Positions 1-9,500 are shown, numbered from the stretch's first letter. The stretch: 64,000 nucleotides of DNA from Aequorivita aurantiaca (GCF_030410135.1 NZ_JAUGQQ010000003.1:124001-188000); one strand, 5' to 3'. Notes: generated from the sequence alone by a model not told the origin. A program made the numbers and translations.

Positions 1-2
1 AA

Positions 3-830
3 ATAGAAATCCTTTTAGTGCGGAGTGCCACGAAGGTCCGAAAAGATATAATAGACAACTGCCCTTCCTTAAAAATGATTGGTCGAGGCGGTGTGGGCAT
101 GGATAACATTGACGTGGAATATGCCGTTAAAAACGGAATTGAGGTTATCAATACTCCAGCGGCATCATCAGAATCGGTCGCAGAATTGGTATTTGCGCAC
201 CTTTTTGGAGGGGTAAGGTTCCTTCACGATTCCAATAGAAATATGCCTTTGGATGGTGACACAAAATTTAACGAACTTAAAAAAAGTTATGGCGCAGGCC
301 GGGAGCTACGCGGCAAAATTTTAGGAATTATCGGTTTCGGACGAATTGGTCGGCAGGTGGCCAAAATTGCTTTGGGCTGCGGCATGGAAGTAATAGCCAG
401 CGACCACGAAGTGGGCGAAGCGGACATCACCCTATCATTTTATGACGGGCAGCAAATAACCTTAAAAATCAAAACGGCGCCAGTGGATAATTTGATTAAG
501 CAAAGTGATTTTATAAGCCTTCACGTGCCTTCCCAGTCGGGATACTTGATAGGCAAGGAAGAAATTTCGAAAATGAAGGATGGTGTGGGTATTGTAAATA
601 CTGCCCGTGGCGGAGTTTTGGATGAAAATGCTCTTTTGGAAGGAATCGAAGATGGAAAAATTTCCTTTGCGGCCTTGGACGTTTTTGAAAACGAACCCAG
701 CCCTTCAATTAAAGTTTTGATGCACGATCAAATTTCGCTGACGCCGCACATTGGTGCAGCCACCGAGGAAGCTCAAGACAGAATTGGCACTGAACTTGCG
801 AGCCAGATTATCTCAATTTTCAGAAAATAA
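3..830 (+). CDS. serA: D-3-phosphoglycerate dehydrogenase, 5' truncated by window edge
   Basis: NAD-dependent oxidation of 3-phosphoglycerate, the first step of serine synthesis in the cytoplasm. The frame is open to the left edge and reads IEILLVRSATKVR before the internal GTG at 18, so the true start lies outside the window. Visible parts are the Rossmann motif GIIGFGRIGR, the catalytic Arg in NTARGGVLDE, the Glu in FENEPS and the His in LTPHIGAAT. The protein ends shortly after the catalytic domain with no ACT domain, so it is the short SerA type common in Bacteroidota, presumably without ACT-mediated serine feedback. The 2-hydroxyacid dehydrogenase fold is certain; 3-phosphoglycerate specificity rests on overall resemblance. 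Confidence 0.9.
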   Translation: MEILLVRSATKVRKDIIDNCPSLKMIGRGGVGMDNIDVEYAVKNGIEVINTPAASSESVAELVFAHLFGGVRFLHDSNRNMPLDGDTKFNELKKSYGAGRELRGKILGIIGFGRIGRQVAKIALGCGMEVIASDHEVGEADITLSFYDGQQITLKIKTAPVDNLIKQSDFISLHVPSQSGYLIGKEEISKMKDGVGIVNTARGGVLDENALLEGIEDGKISFAALDVFENEPSPSIKVLMHDQISLTPHIGAATEEAQDRIGTELASQIISIFRK

Positions 831-921
831 TTTTGTGCTTCTTCATTATAAATTATGTCCGCGACGGAAATTCACGGTAGAATTTGAACGATAAATACCT
901 TCTATTTTGCACTACAATGTT

Positions 922-929
922 TAACTTTG
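922..929 (+). promoter_or_regulatory. Bacteroidota-type -7 promoter element
   Basis: TAACTTTG matches TAnnTTTG and lies 14 bases before the ATG at 943, so the transcript would have a very short leader. A TTTG at 906-909 is too close (12-base spacer) to be a good -33 box, so only the -7 half is well supported. Confidence 0.45.
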
Positions 930-942
930 TAAAAATGTAGTT

Positions 943-1362
943 ATGAAAAATTTATTATTAATTGCGGCCTTTTGTATTGCCTGCTACAGTTGCGGTTCGG
1001 GAAATAAAACGTTGAATAGTAACAATACAGAAATATCAAAAAATGATACCATTCGTATTGCCAATGATAGTCTGGAATACGAAATAATAATTATAGAGCC
1101 AGGGTTTGAGTCGTGGCTTGTATCCCAACCGCCAAGAGGTTTTTACGGCCAATCCTTGTTAGAAAACAAAAACTATCAGTGGGTTACGGAATATAACACT
1201 CGCGTGCTTCAGCCAGCTAAATATTCCCCGAGTTTATATACTGAACAAATTAATTACGATCCCGCTATTGATTATGGATACGAGGTAAATTATTTACTCT
1301 ATAATTATTTTGTCTATTTTCAGGACAAGTACAATCAAAAATTTATTGGAGGAAGAAATTGA
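943..1362 (+). CDS. Small lipoprotein, DUF6146-like
   Basis: A 139-residue protein with a short hydrophobic signal and a lipobox-like CYSCG near residue 17, so probably an envelope lipoprotein. The mature part contains GFESWL and a Tyr-rich C-terminus. I recognise it as resembling the flavobacterial DUF6146 family, which has no known function. It is the first gene of a tight run: its stop overlaps the TTG start of the next gene, suggesting translational coupling. The function is unknown. Confidence 0.75.
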   Translation: MKNLLLIAAFCIACYSCGSGNKTLNSNNTEISKNDTIRIANDSLEYEIIIIEPGFESWLVSQPPRGFYGQSLLENKNYQWVTEYNTRVLQPAKYSPSLYTEQINYDPAIDYGYEVNYLLYNYFVYFQDKYNQKFIGGRN

Positions 1363-1661
1363 AAAAGCTTAAACAACGCTGGAACATCGATTCCAATTTC
1401 CAACTTTTTATAATACTTCTTGTGTTTGCCATCACAGGAAGTTCGGCAGCAAAACTGGCGGCGCCACTCACGGATTTTTTCGGAGTAGAAAGGGAAATGG
1501 GTTGGTATATTTATTGGCCTTTCAGAATTTTGATTATTCTCCCAATTTATAAAGTGCTATTGGTTTTTTTCGGATGGGTTTTTGGTGAGTCAGCATTTTT
1601 CTGGAACTTTGTCAAGAAAATGCTGCGCAATATGGGGCTCGGGTTCTTAATTAGCAAATGA
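1359..1661 (+). CDS. Small membrane protein, DUF6787-like
   Basis: A 100-residue protein with two or three predicted transmembrane segments (residues about 15-35 and 48-75) and the motif GWYIYWPFRI. It resembles the flavobacterial DUF6787 family. The start is a TTG that overlaps the upstream TGA. A GGAGG sequence at about 1348-1352, well spaced before the TTG, decides this start; such a clear Shine-Dalgarno is unusual here. The stop overlaps the next ATG (ATGA). It is probably an inner-membrane protein of unknown role. Confidence 0.75.
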   Translation: MKKLKQRWNIDSNFQLFIILLVFAITGSSAAKLAAPLTDFFGVEREMGWYIYWPFRILIILPIYKVLLVFFGWVFGESAFFWNFVKKMLRNMGLGFLISK

Positions 1662-1987
1662 TTTATTTTAAAAAGGAAATATTACGGATTATTTCAGTGG
1701 CGATTTTTTCAGCCGCGCTGTTACTTCCTACGGCAGTAAAATTAGCCCATTCCTTTGAAGGTCACCAACACGAAACCTGCACGGACATTTCGGTCCACAT
1801 ACATGAAAAGCAATTGGAATGTTCCATTTGTGATTTTCATTTTTCAATCTTCAACTTCACTCCGGCGCAACAGCCGGATTTTAAAGTCTTCCACAGCTTT
1901 CAAAACAGTAGTACCGATTATGTTTTTGCGTATTACCATTCCAATCCAAACATATATTTCCTTCGGGGTCCCCCACTGTTTTCTTGA
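1658..1987 (+). CDS. Small secreted or membrane protein rich in His/Cys, precedes TonB receptor
   Basis: A 109-residue protein with an N-terminal hydrophobic helix followed by a putative metal-binding stretch (HSFEGHQHETC, then HIH, then CSIC with nearby HFH). It ends in the short motif LRGPP. Similar small proteins sit directly upstream of TonB-dependent receptors in flavobacteria. The start overlaps the upstream stop by four bases, and the receptor begins 50 bases downstream. I infer a periplasmic metal (zinc or copper) handling role. No assigned family is recognised. Confidence 0.65.
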   Translation: MIYFKKEILRIISVAIFSAALLLPTAVKLAHSFEGHQHETCTDISVHIHEKQLECSICDFHFSIFNFTPAQQPDFKVFHSFQNSSTDYVFAYYHSNPNIYFLRGPPLFS

Positions 1988-2037
1988 TTTTTAGCATTTT
2001 ATTTTAAACCAAGATTTAATTTATAACTCAAGAAAGC

Positions 2038-4251
2038 ATGAAAAACATTCTATGCTTGCTTGCGGTATTTTCTTTATATACAGCGGCGAGCTCCCAAAAT
2101 TCCCTATTGGGAAAAATTACTTCAACAAATAATAACCAACCTGTTTCGGCCACAGTGTACCTTCCGCAATTGGAAAAGGGAACAGTTTCAGACCTAAACG
2201 GAAATTATGAAATGAAAAACATTCCAGACGGTAATTACAATGTCATTTTCTCATCGATGGGATTCGCAACCCTTTCCATAAAAATCAGTTTTTCCAACAA
2301 TCAAATCATTGATAAAAATGTGCAATTGGAAGAAAGCGCAGTTGAAATGGAACAAGTGATCGTTTCCACCCCATTCCACAAATTGCAAAGTGACAATGTG
2401 ATGAAAGTAGAAAGAGTTTCCACGGAAGAATTGAATTTTTCAGGAGCCGTAACTCTTGCAGATGGAATAAAGAACATTGCCGGGGTGGACTTGATTACAA
2501 CTGGAACGGGCATTGGAAAACCCGTAATCCGAGGGCTCAGTTCCAACCGAGTTTTGACCTACGCGCAGGGCGTGCGGTTGGAAAACCAGCAGTTTGGCGA
2601 CGAGCACGGCTTAGGAATTAATGAAGCAGGCATTGAAAGTGTTGAGGTTATCAAAGGGCCAGCTTCTCTGCTTTACGGAAGTGATGCCCTAGGCGGCGTA
2701 CTTTATCTAAATCCTGAGCGGTTCGCAATTTCCGGAGAAACACATTCCGATTTGAACAGCACCTATTTTTCAAACACGTTGGGAACCGTAACAAATCTTG
2801 GCGTTAAAACCTCGGGCGACAAAGTAAAATTTCTTGCGCGCGGCACCTATGCCACCTTCAGTGATTATAAAACGGGCGCTGCTTATCGGGTTACAAATAC
2901 TAGGTTTAATGAATCCGATTTAAAAACCGGAATACAATATTTGGGAACAACTTTTAAATCCACCGTGCGCTATAATTACAACCGATCAAATATTGGCATT
3001 GCTGAAGAAATTGGCGCGCAATCGCAATCAAAGGATTTGGAACTGCCATTTCAGGAAATTGACAATCATATCCTAAGTCTGGACAACACGTTCTTTTTCA
3101 ACAAATCCAGTGTAGATTTAAAGATTGGCTATCTATTTAACGACCGCCGCGAGTTTGAAGATGAATCCTCCGTGGCGGCACTTCGGCTAAAATTGAATAC
3201 CTTAAATTATGATTTGAAATATAACTTGCCGCAATGGGGGCAATTGGAAGCGATTGTTGGCTTACAGGGTATGTTTCAAAACAATAAAAACGAAGGCGAA
3301 GAAATTCTAATACCCGATGCGAATACCACAGATATTGGATTATTGGGAACCGCACATTATCATTTGAATAAGGTGGATTTGCAGGCCGGGTTGCGTTTTG
3401 ATTCTAGAAAAATAGAAAGCCAAGCAGCGCGAAACCCTGCGGATGAAGATTTTATTCCTGCACTGGATAAAACCTTCACCAACTTTACCGGAGCCGTGGG
3501 CGCTAAAATTGATCTATATCAAAATTTCTCAACACGAATAAATCTTGCGAGCGGTTTTCGCGCGCCTAATTTAGCGGAATTAACTTCCAATGGCGAGCAC
3601 GAAGGCACCAATAGATATGAAAAAGGGAACCCAAATTTAAAAAATGAGCAAAACTTTCAAACAGATATTTCTTTTGAATATAGAAACAAGCATGTTGAAT
3701 TTTTCGCAAATGGTTTTTATAATGCGGTGAACGATTATATTTTTATTTCACCCACGGATGAAATGGTTGACGAGTCGCAGGTTTTTGAATATTTACAGCA
3801 GGATGCAAGCCTGTTTGGAGGAGAATTTGGGTTTCATTTGCATCCCCATCCATTGGATTGGCTACATCTGGAAAGCAGTTTCGAAACGGTTACCGGCAAG
3901 TTGGAAAATGAAAAATATTTACCATTAATTCCTGCAAATTCCCTGCGGAATACATTTCGGGTGGAATTGCATGATGGGGTTATTCGAAAATCCAGCGCCG
4001 CTTTCATAACCCTCGAAAATACTTTTGACCAAAATAACATAAGTGATTTTGAAACAAAAACCGCAGGTTACTCTTTGTTAAGCGCGGGAATTGAAAGTAG
4101 CTTTCAACTACCGCAAGTGAAATTGAAAGTGGGACTGACGGCAACCAATTTAACGGATAAGGATTATATATCGCATCTTTCCCGTTTTAAGTCGGACGGT
4201 ATTTTGAATATAGGGCGAAGTATAAACGCCACGCTAAAAGTAGAACTGTAA
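2038..4251 (+). CDS. TonB-dependent outer-membrane receptor
   Basis: A 737-residue receptor with a signal peptide cleaved near AASSQ. Residues about 22-105 form a CarboxypepD_reg-like beta-sandwich. The plug follows (about 115-230), with the motifs VIRGLSSNRV and VEVIKGPASLLYGSDALGG, and then a 22-strand-type beta-barrel to the C-terminus. Such receptors import large or scarce ligands using TonB-ExbBD energy. The plug segment resembles zinc, copper or heme receptors more than SusC glycan receptors, and the His/Cys-rich neighbour supports a metal substrate. The ligand is inferred. The gene is followed by a strong bidirectional terminator. Confidence 0.9.
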   Translation: MKNILCLLAVFSLYTAASSQNSLLGKITSTNNNQPVSATVYLPQLEKGTVSDLNGNYEMKNIPDGNYNVIFSSMGFATLSIKISFSNNQIIDKNVQLEESAVEMEQVIVSTPFHKLQSDNVMKVERVSTEELNFSGAVTLADGIKNIAGVDLITTGTGIGKPVIRGLSSNRVLTYAQGVRLENQQFGDEHGLGINEAGIESVEVIKGPASLLYGSDALGGVLYLNPERFAISGETHSDLNSTYFSNTLGTVTNLGVKTSGDKVKFLARGTYATFSDYKTGAAYRVTNTRFNESDLKTGIQYLGTTFKSTVRYNYNRSNIGIAEEIGAQSQSKDLELPFQEIDNHILSLDNTFFFNKSSVDLKIGYLFNDRREFEDESSVAALRLKLNTLNYDLKYNLPQWGQLEAIVGLQGMFQNNKNEGEEILIPDANTTDIGLLGTAHYHLNKVDLQAGLRFDSRKIESQAARNPADEDFIPALDKTFTNFTGAVGAKIDLYQNFSTRINLASGFRAPNLAELTSNGEHEGTNRYEKGNPNLKNEQNFQTDISFEYRNKHVEFFANGFYNAVNDYIFISPTDEMVDESQVFEYLQQDASLFGGEFGFHLHPHPLDWLHLESSFETVTGKLENEKYLPLIPANSLRNTFRVELHDGVIRKSSAAFITLENTFDQNNISDFETKTAGYSLLSAGIESSFQLPQVKLKVGLTATNLTDKDYISHLSRFKSDGILNIGRSINATLKVEL

Positions 4252-4257
4252 AATAAG

Positions 4258-4280
4258 AAAGCCCCAATTTGGGGCTTTTT
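4258..4280. terminator. Bidirectional rho-independent terminator
   Basis: Perfect stem AAAGCCCC/GGGGCTTT with loop AATTT, T-rich on both strands. It separates the convergent receptor gene and the small membrane protein gene. Confidence 0.85.
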
Positions 4281-4583
4281 TTATTTGTTCACACGCACTT
4301 TAATGGGCTGTAGTCTTGGCTGTTTTTTCCAAACATACGTATATAGCCACATTAAGGTAAATGTGGGCACTACATCAGTAAATGGCAATATTTCTTCAAT
4401 AAAAACCAAGACTGACGCAATTTTTCCTTCGGTTCCTTTGTACATTTTGCTCATTTTCTTGGCTGCTATGGGCGCCCAAATTAAGTCTAAAAACGGCCCT
4501 ATAACTGGAATTGCCATTGTTACCATTCCAATTAAATCATATATTATTCCCTTTCGGAGCAATTTATATTTTTCGTTTTTCAT
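4281..4583 (-). CDS. Small hypothetical membrane protein
   Basis: About 100 residues from the ATG at 4583. A longer version starting at 4625 adds an unlikely polar N-terminus (MFFELNRKN). It has two or three hydrophobic segments, one with the pattern IGMVTMAIPVIGPFLD, and a basic tail ending in RLQPIKVRVNK. I recognise no family. It is downstream of and codirectional with folE, with about 50 bases between them, so it may be cotranscribed. Confidence 0.6.
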   Translation of the reverse strand: MKNEKYKLLRKGIIYDLIGMVTMAIPVIGPFLDLIWAPIAAKKMSKMYKGTEGKIASVLVFIEEILPFTDVVPTFTLMWLYTYVWKKQPRLQPIKVRVNK

Positions 4584-4635
4584 TTTTCGATGATTTATAT
4601 TTTTCCTATTTAACTCAAAAAACATTCCAAAAACA

Positions 4636-5235
4636 TCATCCCAAATCGCTGCTAATCAATTTTAAAAATTCATTACGGGTTTCAATGGCCTCAAACTGTC
4701 CGCGAAAACCGGAGGTGGTAGTAACGCTATTTTGTTTTTGCACCCCGCGCATCATCATGCACATATGGGAAGCTTCAATAACAACGGCCACTCCCCTTGG
4801 TTTCAGAGTGTCATTTATGCACTCCAAAATATCGTGCGTAAGTCGTTCCTGCACTTGCAGGCGTCGAGCAAAAACGTCAACCACGCGAGGTATTTTGCTG
4901 AGCCCTACAATATATCCATCGGGAATATAGGCTATATGCGCTTTGCCGAAAAAAGGCAATATGTGGTGCTCACAAAGCGAATAAAGCTCAATGTTCTTTA
5001 TGATTACCATATCGTGGTAAGCTTCCGCGAACATCGCGCTTTTCAGAATATCAGCAGGATTTTGACAATTTCCCGACGTTAAAAATTGTATGGCCTTTGC
5101 TGCGCGCTCTGGCGTTTTCACGATTCCTTCCCGCGAAACGTCCTCTCCGATAGTACCTAAAATTTTGGTGTAATTTTCAACCAAAGTATCTGTTACGGGT
5201 TGGTCGTATTCTTCAAAATATTTATAAGAAGCCAT
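4636..5235 (-). CDS. folE: GTP cyclohydrolase I
   Basis: Converts GTP to 7,8-dihydroneopterin triphosphate, the first step of folate/pterin synthesis (cytoplasmic homodecamer). The 199 residues are close to the family norm. Zinc ligands are visible as Cys88 and His91 in LCEHH and Cys159 in HMCMMMRG. The GTP-binding region includes [21 protein letters not shown]. The ATG start at 5235 gives a normal N-terminus. Confidence 0.95.
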   Translation of the reverse strand: MASYKYFEEYDQPVTDTLVENYTKILGTIGEDVSREGIVKTPERAAKAIQFLTSGNCQNPADILKSAMFAEAYHDMVIIKNIELYSLCEHHILPFFGKAHIAYIPDGYIVGLSKIPRVVDVFARRLQVQERLTHDILECINDTLKPRGVAVVIEASHMCMMMRGVQKQNSVTTTSGFRGQFEAIETRNEFLKLISSDLG

Positions 5236-5308
5236 TTTAAATTGGTTTAAAAATTCAAAATCAAAAATAGAAGTATAAGTTGGAATAAAAACTATATAAC
5301 CTTTAGGA

Positions 5309-5340
5309 TTGCATTATCGCACGATAAATAGTAATTTCAC
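5309..5340 (+). promoter_or_regulatory. Putative promoter of the LolD-like ATPase gene
   Basis: TTG at 5309-5311, a 20-base spacer, then TAATTTCA at 5332. The -7 box departs from TAnnTTTG at its last two positions. It lies just upstream of the ATG at 5357. Confidence 0.35.
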
Positions 5341-5356
5341 CCCCTAAAATTCCATA

Positions 5357-6016
5357 ATGATTGAAGCGCAAAATATTCACAAATACTACGACAGTCTGCA
5401 CGTTTTAAAAGGTGTAGATCTGCACATTAAAAAAAGTGAAATTGTTTCAATAGTGGGTGCTTCGGGTGCCGGAAAAACTACCTTGCTTCAAATTCTGGGT
5501 ACGCTCGATGCCTTTCAGGACAAGCACAGCGAATTGCTGATAAATGGGATAAATATTGGTTCGCTTTCGGGGAAAAAGTTGGCAAAATTCCGCAATGAAA
5601 ACCTTGGTTTCATCTTTCAGTTCCATCAATTGTTGCCCGAGTTTACGGCTTTGGAAAATGTGTGTATTCCAGCATTCATAAAAAAAACGCCCCGTACGGA
5701 GGCCACAAAACGGGCAAAGGAATTGCTTTCATTTTTAGGGCTTTCCCACCGTGAAAACCACAAGCCAAACGAACTCTCGGGTGGCGAGCAGCAAAGGGTT
5801 GCAGTGGCTCGGGCATTGATAAACAACCCAGCGATAATTCTGGCAGACGAACCCAGTGGAAATCTTGACACTGAAAGCGCGGAAAATCTTCACAATCTCT
5901 TTTTCCAATTACGCGACGAATTTGGACAAACCTTTGTAATTGTAACCCACAACGAAGAATTGGCAAATATGGCCGACAGAAAATTGGTTATGCAGGATGG
6001 GGTTATTGTAAATTAA
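5357..6016 (+). CDS. lolD: ABC transporter ATP-binding protein, LolD/MacB type
   Basis: A 219-residue ATPase with Walker [11 protein letters not shown]-loop FQFHQLLPE, signature LSGGEQQR and Walker [13 protein letters not shown]. The LolD/MacB/FtsE subgroup is indicated by the DEPSGNLD motif and size. In Gram-negative bacteria LolD powers lipoprotein release from the inner membrane with LolC/E. No permease gene is adjacent, so the partner is encoded elsewhere and the substrate is inferred from family only. It is followed after 65 bases by the TIGR02757 gene on the same strand. Confidence 0.85.
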   Translation: MIEAQNIHKYYDSLHVLKGVDLHIKKSEIVSIVGASGAGKTTLLQILGTLDAFQDKHSELLINGINIGSLSGKKLAKFRNENLGFIFQFHQLLPEFTALENVCIPAFIKKTPRTEATKRAKELLSFLGLSHRENHKPNELSGGEQQRVAVARALINNPAIILADEPSGNLDTESAENLHNLFFQLRDEFGQTFVIVTHNEELANMADRKLVMQDGVIVN

Positions 6017-6081
6017 CTTCCAAAATTTGAAGCATCAAATTCCGAATAAAATTTCAGTAAAAATTTCAAAATTCACTCCTT

Positions 6082-6846
6082 ATGAATAAAAGTGAATTAA
6101 AAGAATTTCTTGACGAAAAGGTGGTCCTTTACAACAATCCAAATTTTATTGAAACCGATCCCATTCAAATTCCCCATAAATTTTCATTAAAGGAAGATAT
6201 AGAAATTGCTGGGTTTCTTGTGGCCACAATTGCTTGGGGAAACCGAAAAAGCATCATAAACAACGGCAACAAATTGATGGGGTTAATGGGCAATTCACCT
6301 TATGATTTCGTGATGGATTTTTCGGAAAAGAATTCCGGAATACTTTCAAATTTTGTTCATCGCACGTTTAATGCTGCAGATCTAATTTACTTCATTAAGG
6401 CGCTTCAAAATATTTATCAAAATCATGGGGGGTTGGAAAAGGTATTTGCAAATCATACCAACGAGGATTCCCTTCAAACAGCAATTCACCATTTCAAGAA
6501 AATATTTTTTGAACTGCCGCACCTTTCCCGCTCTGAAAAACACATTAGTGATCCCCTGAAAAATTCGGCGGCAAAAAGAATAAACATGTTTCTGCGTTGG
6601 ATGGTAAGGAATGATGCGAAAGGGGTTGATTTTGGACTTTGGCAAAGCATTTCACCTTCGCAGCTTTCGTGCCCGTTGGATGTACACAGCGGAAATGTTG
6701 CCCGAAAATTAAAGCTGTTGATTAGAAAGCAAAATGATGCCAAGGCCCTAGCGGAACTTGACCTATCACTTCGGAAATTTGATGCCCGAGACCCCGTGAA
6801 ATATGATTTCGCGCTTTTTGGATTGGGCGCTTTTGAACGATTTTGA
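6082..6846 (+). CDS. TIGR02757 / DUF2400 family protein
   Basis: A 254-residue protein recognised from the N-terminal LKEFLDEKVVLYN, the segment FLVATIAWGNRKSI and the C-terminal DPVKYDFALFGLGAFE. The family is widespread in Bacteroidota and without an assigned reaction; it is all-helical and may relate to DNA-glycosylase folds, though I cannot show that here. Full length. It is codirectional with the LolD-like gene. Confidence 0.85.
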   Translation: MNKSELKEFLDEKVVLYNNPNFIETDPIQIPHKFSLKEDIEIAGFLVATIAWGNRKSIINNGNKLMGLMGNSPYDFVMDFSEKNSGILSNFVHRTFNAADLIYFIKALQNIYQNHGGLEKVFANHTNEDSLQTAIHHFKKIFFELPHLSRSEKHISDPLKNSAAKRINMFLRWMVRNDAKGVDFGLWQSISPSQLSCPLDVHSGNVARKLKLLIRKQNDAKALAELDLSLRKFDARDPVKYDFALFGLGAFERF

Positions 6847-6970
6847 TTTACGGGTTAACCCATTTCGCATTACTTTTTTTCGTTTTTAAGAATTTTTGGA
6901 AAATGTTGTACATTTACGCTTAATCCTTAAACACCAACCTCCAGGGGTTTGAGATAACGCTACCAATACA

Positions 6971-8173
6971 TTGATAACACCCAATTTCCCTGTTGATGAA
7001 GAGCAACGTCTTGCCGCGGTTCGTTCATACAGTCTTTTAGATACTTTACCGGAAAAAGATTTTGACAATATTACGGCCCTCACTGCTAATATTTGTGATG
7101 TTCCCATATCATTGGTGACATTGTTGGATGCGGACCGCAATTTTTTAAAATCGCACTATGGGTTAAATTTCAATGAATCCCCTCGCGATCTTTCCTTCTG
7201 CGGCCATGCAATTTTGGACGAATCAAATATTTTTATCGTTGAGGATGCTCGTAACGATCCAAGATTTCAAGACAATCCTCTTGTTACAGAAATGAATGCC
7301 ATATTTTATGCGGGGGTTCGGCTCGTTAATTCGGAGGGCTATCCATTGGGGACGCTATGTGTTTTCGACACAAAACCCCGGATGCTTTCCAAATCACAAA
7401 AAAAGGCTCTTATTTCCATGGCCTACCAAGTAGTGAACCTGTTTGAGGCTCGCAAACGGAACAGAACTTTATTGGCCGTTCAGCAAGAGCTAAAGGAGAA
7501 AAATGAGGAACTGAAAAACTTCGCCGGTATCGTTTCCCACGACATGAAAATGCCCTTGGCAAATATGATTATAACCTCGGACATATTGCGCTCCAAATAC
7601 GGTCAGCATCTTGACAAACAAGGCCAAGACTACTTGGAATATATAAAACAATCCTCTTTTACGCTAAGCGAATATATCACGGGATTGCTTGAACATTATG
7701 AAAGTGACAAAACCGCATCACTGAACAATGAGGTTTTTGACAGCAATGATCTTTTCGAAGAAATAATTGAATTATTGAATATCAATATTGACTGTGAAAT
7801 AAACCTTCCGGAAACCAATTTGGAAATGCAGGCAAATCGTGCGGCATTGGAACAAATTGTACTGAATTTGGTGGGGAACAGTTTAAAATATAATGATAAA
7901 CCAAGAATAAGGATTGATATTGAGTGCTTTGAAAAAGACGGAAGCTATCATTTTCTAATTTCAGATAATGGAATGGGAATTGCCAAAAATAAACTATCTC
8001 AAATTTTTGATCTTTTTACTACCACCGGCAACCTTGACCGAAATGGAAAAAAAGGCAACGGCATTGGCCTATCTACCGTTAAAAAACTCGTTACCAAACT
8101 TGGTGGTGAAATTGAGGTTTCTTCAAAAATTGGGAAAGGAACCACTTTCCAGTTCAGTATTAAAAAGAAGTGA
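6971..8173 (+). CDS. GAF-domain sensor histidine kinase (copy 1)
   Basis: A 400-residue soluble kinase with no transmembrane segment or signal peptide. The GAF domain spans about residues 25-160 and contains SFCGHAIL and FYAGVRLVN. A short coiled linker leads to a HisKA domain with His190 in IVSHDMKMPLAN, then HATPase_c with N box NLVGNSLKYN, DNGMGI and GNGIGLST. The TTG start at 6971 aligns residue for residue with the ATG of the tandem paralogue at 8258 (MITPNFP versus MIPPKFP), which supports it. No response regulator gene is adjacent, so its output partner is unknown. The ligand sensed by GAF is unknown. Confidence 0.9.
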   Translation: MITPNFPVDEEQRLAAVRSYSLLDTLPEKDFDNITALTANICDVPISLVTLLDADRNFLKSHYGLNFNESPRDLSFCGHAILDESNIFIVEDARNDPRFQDNPLVTEMNAIFYAGVRLVNSEGYPLGTLCVFDTKPRMLSKSQKKALISMAYQVVNLFEARKRNRTLLAVQQELKEKNEELKNFAGIVSHDMKMPLANMIITSDILRSKYGQHLDKQGQDYLEYIKQSSFTLSEYITGLLEHYESDKTASLNNEVFDSNDLFEEIIELLNINIDCEINLPETNLEMQANRAALEQIVLNLVGNSLKYNDKPRIRIDIECFEKDGSYHFLISDNGMGIAKNKLSQIFDLFTTTGNLDRNGKKGNGIGLSTVKKLVTKLGGEIEVSSKIGKGTTFQFSIKKK

Positions 8174-8257
8174 TACGCCATTATTATAAGCTTACTGTTT
8201 TCAGTAATTATTATACCCGTATATTTAGGGGCATAAAAAATAAGCCTTGAAATTTTC

Positions 8258-9454
8258 ATGATTCCGCCAAAATTCCCCGACAATGAAAAAGAACGCATTG
8301 CCGAATTAAAGAATTACAACTTACTCGACACTCTTTCCGAAAACGATTTTGACAATATTACCGCGCTCGTTGCCAACATCTGCGAGGTGCCCATTTCATT
8401 GATTACCCTATTGGATAGCGATCGGAATTTCTTTAAATCGCATTTCGGATTGGATTTTAACCAAGCGCCCCGAAATACCTCTTTCTGCGGCCACGCTATT
8501 TTGCAGGAGGAAGAAATGTTTATTGTTGAGGATGCAAGAAAGGACATACGGTTTCAAGATAATCCATTAATTTCCGAAGTAAACGCCATTTTCTATGCCG
8601 GCGTGCCGCTTGTAAACAGTAACGGCTTCAAGCTTGGCACCCTTTGCGTTTTTGACCATAAACCCCGAATTCTTTCCGAGATACAGCTAAATTCATTGAA
8701 ATCATTGGGAAAGCAGGTAGTGATTCTTTTTGAACTGCGCAAAAAAAATAAGTTGTTGACCGAGTTCCAAAAGGAATTGCAGCAACGCAATGAGCGGCTG
8801 GTGAATTTTGCGAACGTTGTTTCCCACGACCTAAAATCGCCTTTGGCAAATATTACCTCCCTCACCAGAATGCTGCGCGAGGATAATGTTGAAAAGCTAT
8901 CCGAAGATTCCGATATGTATCTCAATTATATAGAAGACTCAACTTTTTCCCTGAAAAACTACATTAATGGAATTCTAAAATTTTATAAAACAGATGAGTT
9001 GTTAGGGTCGCAAAAGCAGGATGTTGAAATGAAATTGCTTTTCGAGGAAATAAAGGAAATCTTGATAACGGAAGATATTGTTTTTGAATTTCCCAATGAA
9101 GGAATTCTTCATAACGTGAACAAGGCTGCGCTGACACAGATTTTTCTCAACTTGATTGACAATAGCCTGAAGTACAACTTAAATGATCACAGAATGGTGA
9201 AAATATCTTACATGGATGAAGGCGATTTTCATAGCTTCGCAATTAAGGACAACGGCATGGGTATTGATCTTGGGGTGCAGCAAGAAATTTTTACCTTATT
9301 CAAAACCACCGGAATCAAGGATCGCGACGGCAAGGATGGCACAGGCATTGGCTTGGCTACCGTTAAAAGCTTGGTTTCAAAGATGGGTGGCAGTATAAAT
9401 TTGGAGTCGGAACCGGGAAAAGGAAGTATCTTTAGCTTTACTATCCAGAAATAG
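8258..9454 (+). CDS. GAF-domain sensor histidine kinase (copy 2)
   Basis: A 398-residue cytosolic kinase with the same architecture as its upstream neighbour: GAF (about 25-160, SFCGHAIL), HisKA with His190 in VVSHDLKSPLAN, and HATPase_c (NLIDNSLKYN, DNGMGI, GTGIGLAT). The two align almost without gaps through residue 200, so this is a tandem duplication that has since diverged. The intergenic gap is 84 bases. No receiver-domain protein is nearby. Confidence 0.92.
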   Translation: MIPPKFPDNEKERIAELKNYNLLDTLSENDFDNITALVANICEVPISLITLLDSDRNFFKSHFGLDFNQAPRNTSFCGHAILQEEEMFIVEDARKDIRFQDNPLISEVNAIFYAGVPLVNSNGFKLGTLCVFDHKPRILSEIQLNSLKSLGKQVVILFELRKKNKLLTEFQKELQQRNERLVNFANVVSHDLKSPLANITSLTRMLREDNVEKLSEDSDMYLNYIEDSTFSLKNYINGILKFYKTDELLGSQKQDVEMKLLFEEIKEILITEDIVFEFPNEGILHNVNKAALTQIFLNLIDNSLKYNLNDHRMVKISYMDEGDFHSFAIKDNGMGIDLGVQQEIFTLFKTTGIKDRDGKDGTGIGLATVKSLVSKMGGSINLESEPGKGSIFSFTIQK

Positions 9455-9475
9455 CTTTATTTACGTTCCATTTTT

Positions 9476-9483
9476 TATCTTTG
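9476..9483 (+). promoter_or_regulatory. Bacteroidota -7 element upstream of the BatA-like gene
   Basis: TATCTTTG is an exact TAnnTTTG match 17 bases before the ATG at 9501. The upstream half is only a TTTA-rich stretch. Confidence 0.5.
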
Positions 9484-9500
9484 GACAATTATTTATAGGA

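Noticed and set aside
4511-4930. Plus-strand frame covering the folE region
   Set aside because: It is antisense to folE and the small membrane protein and has no coding signature.
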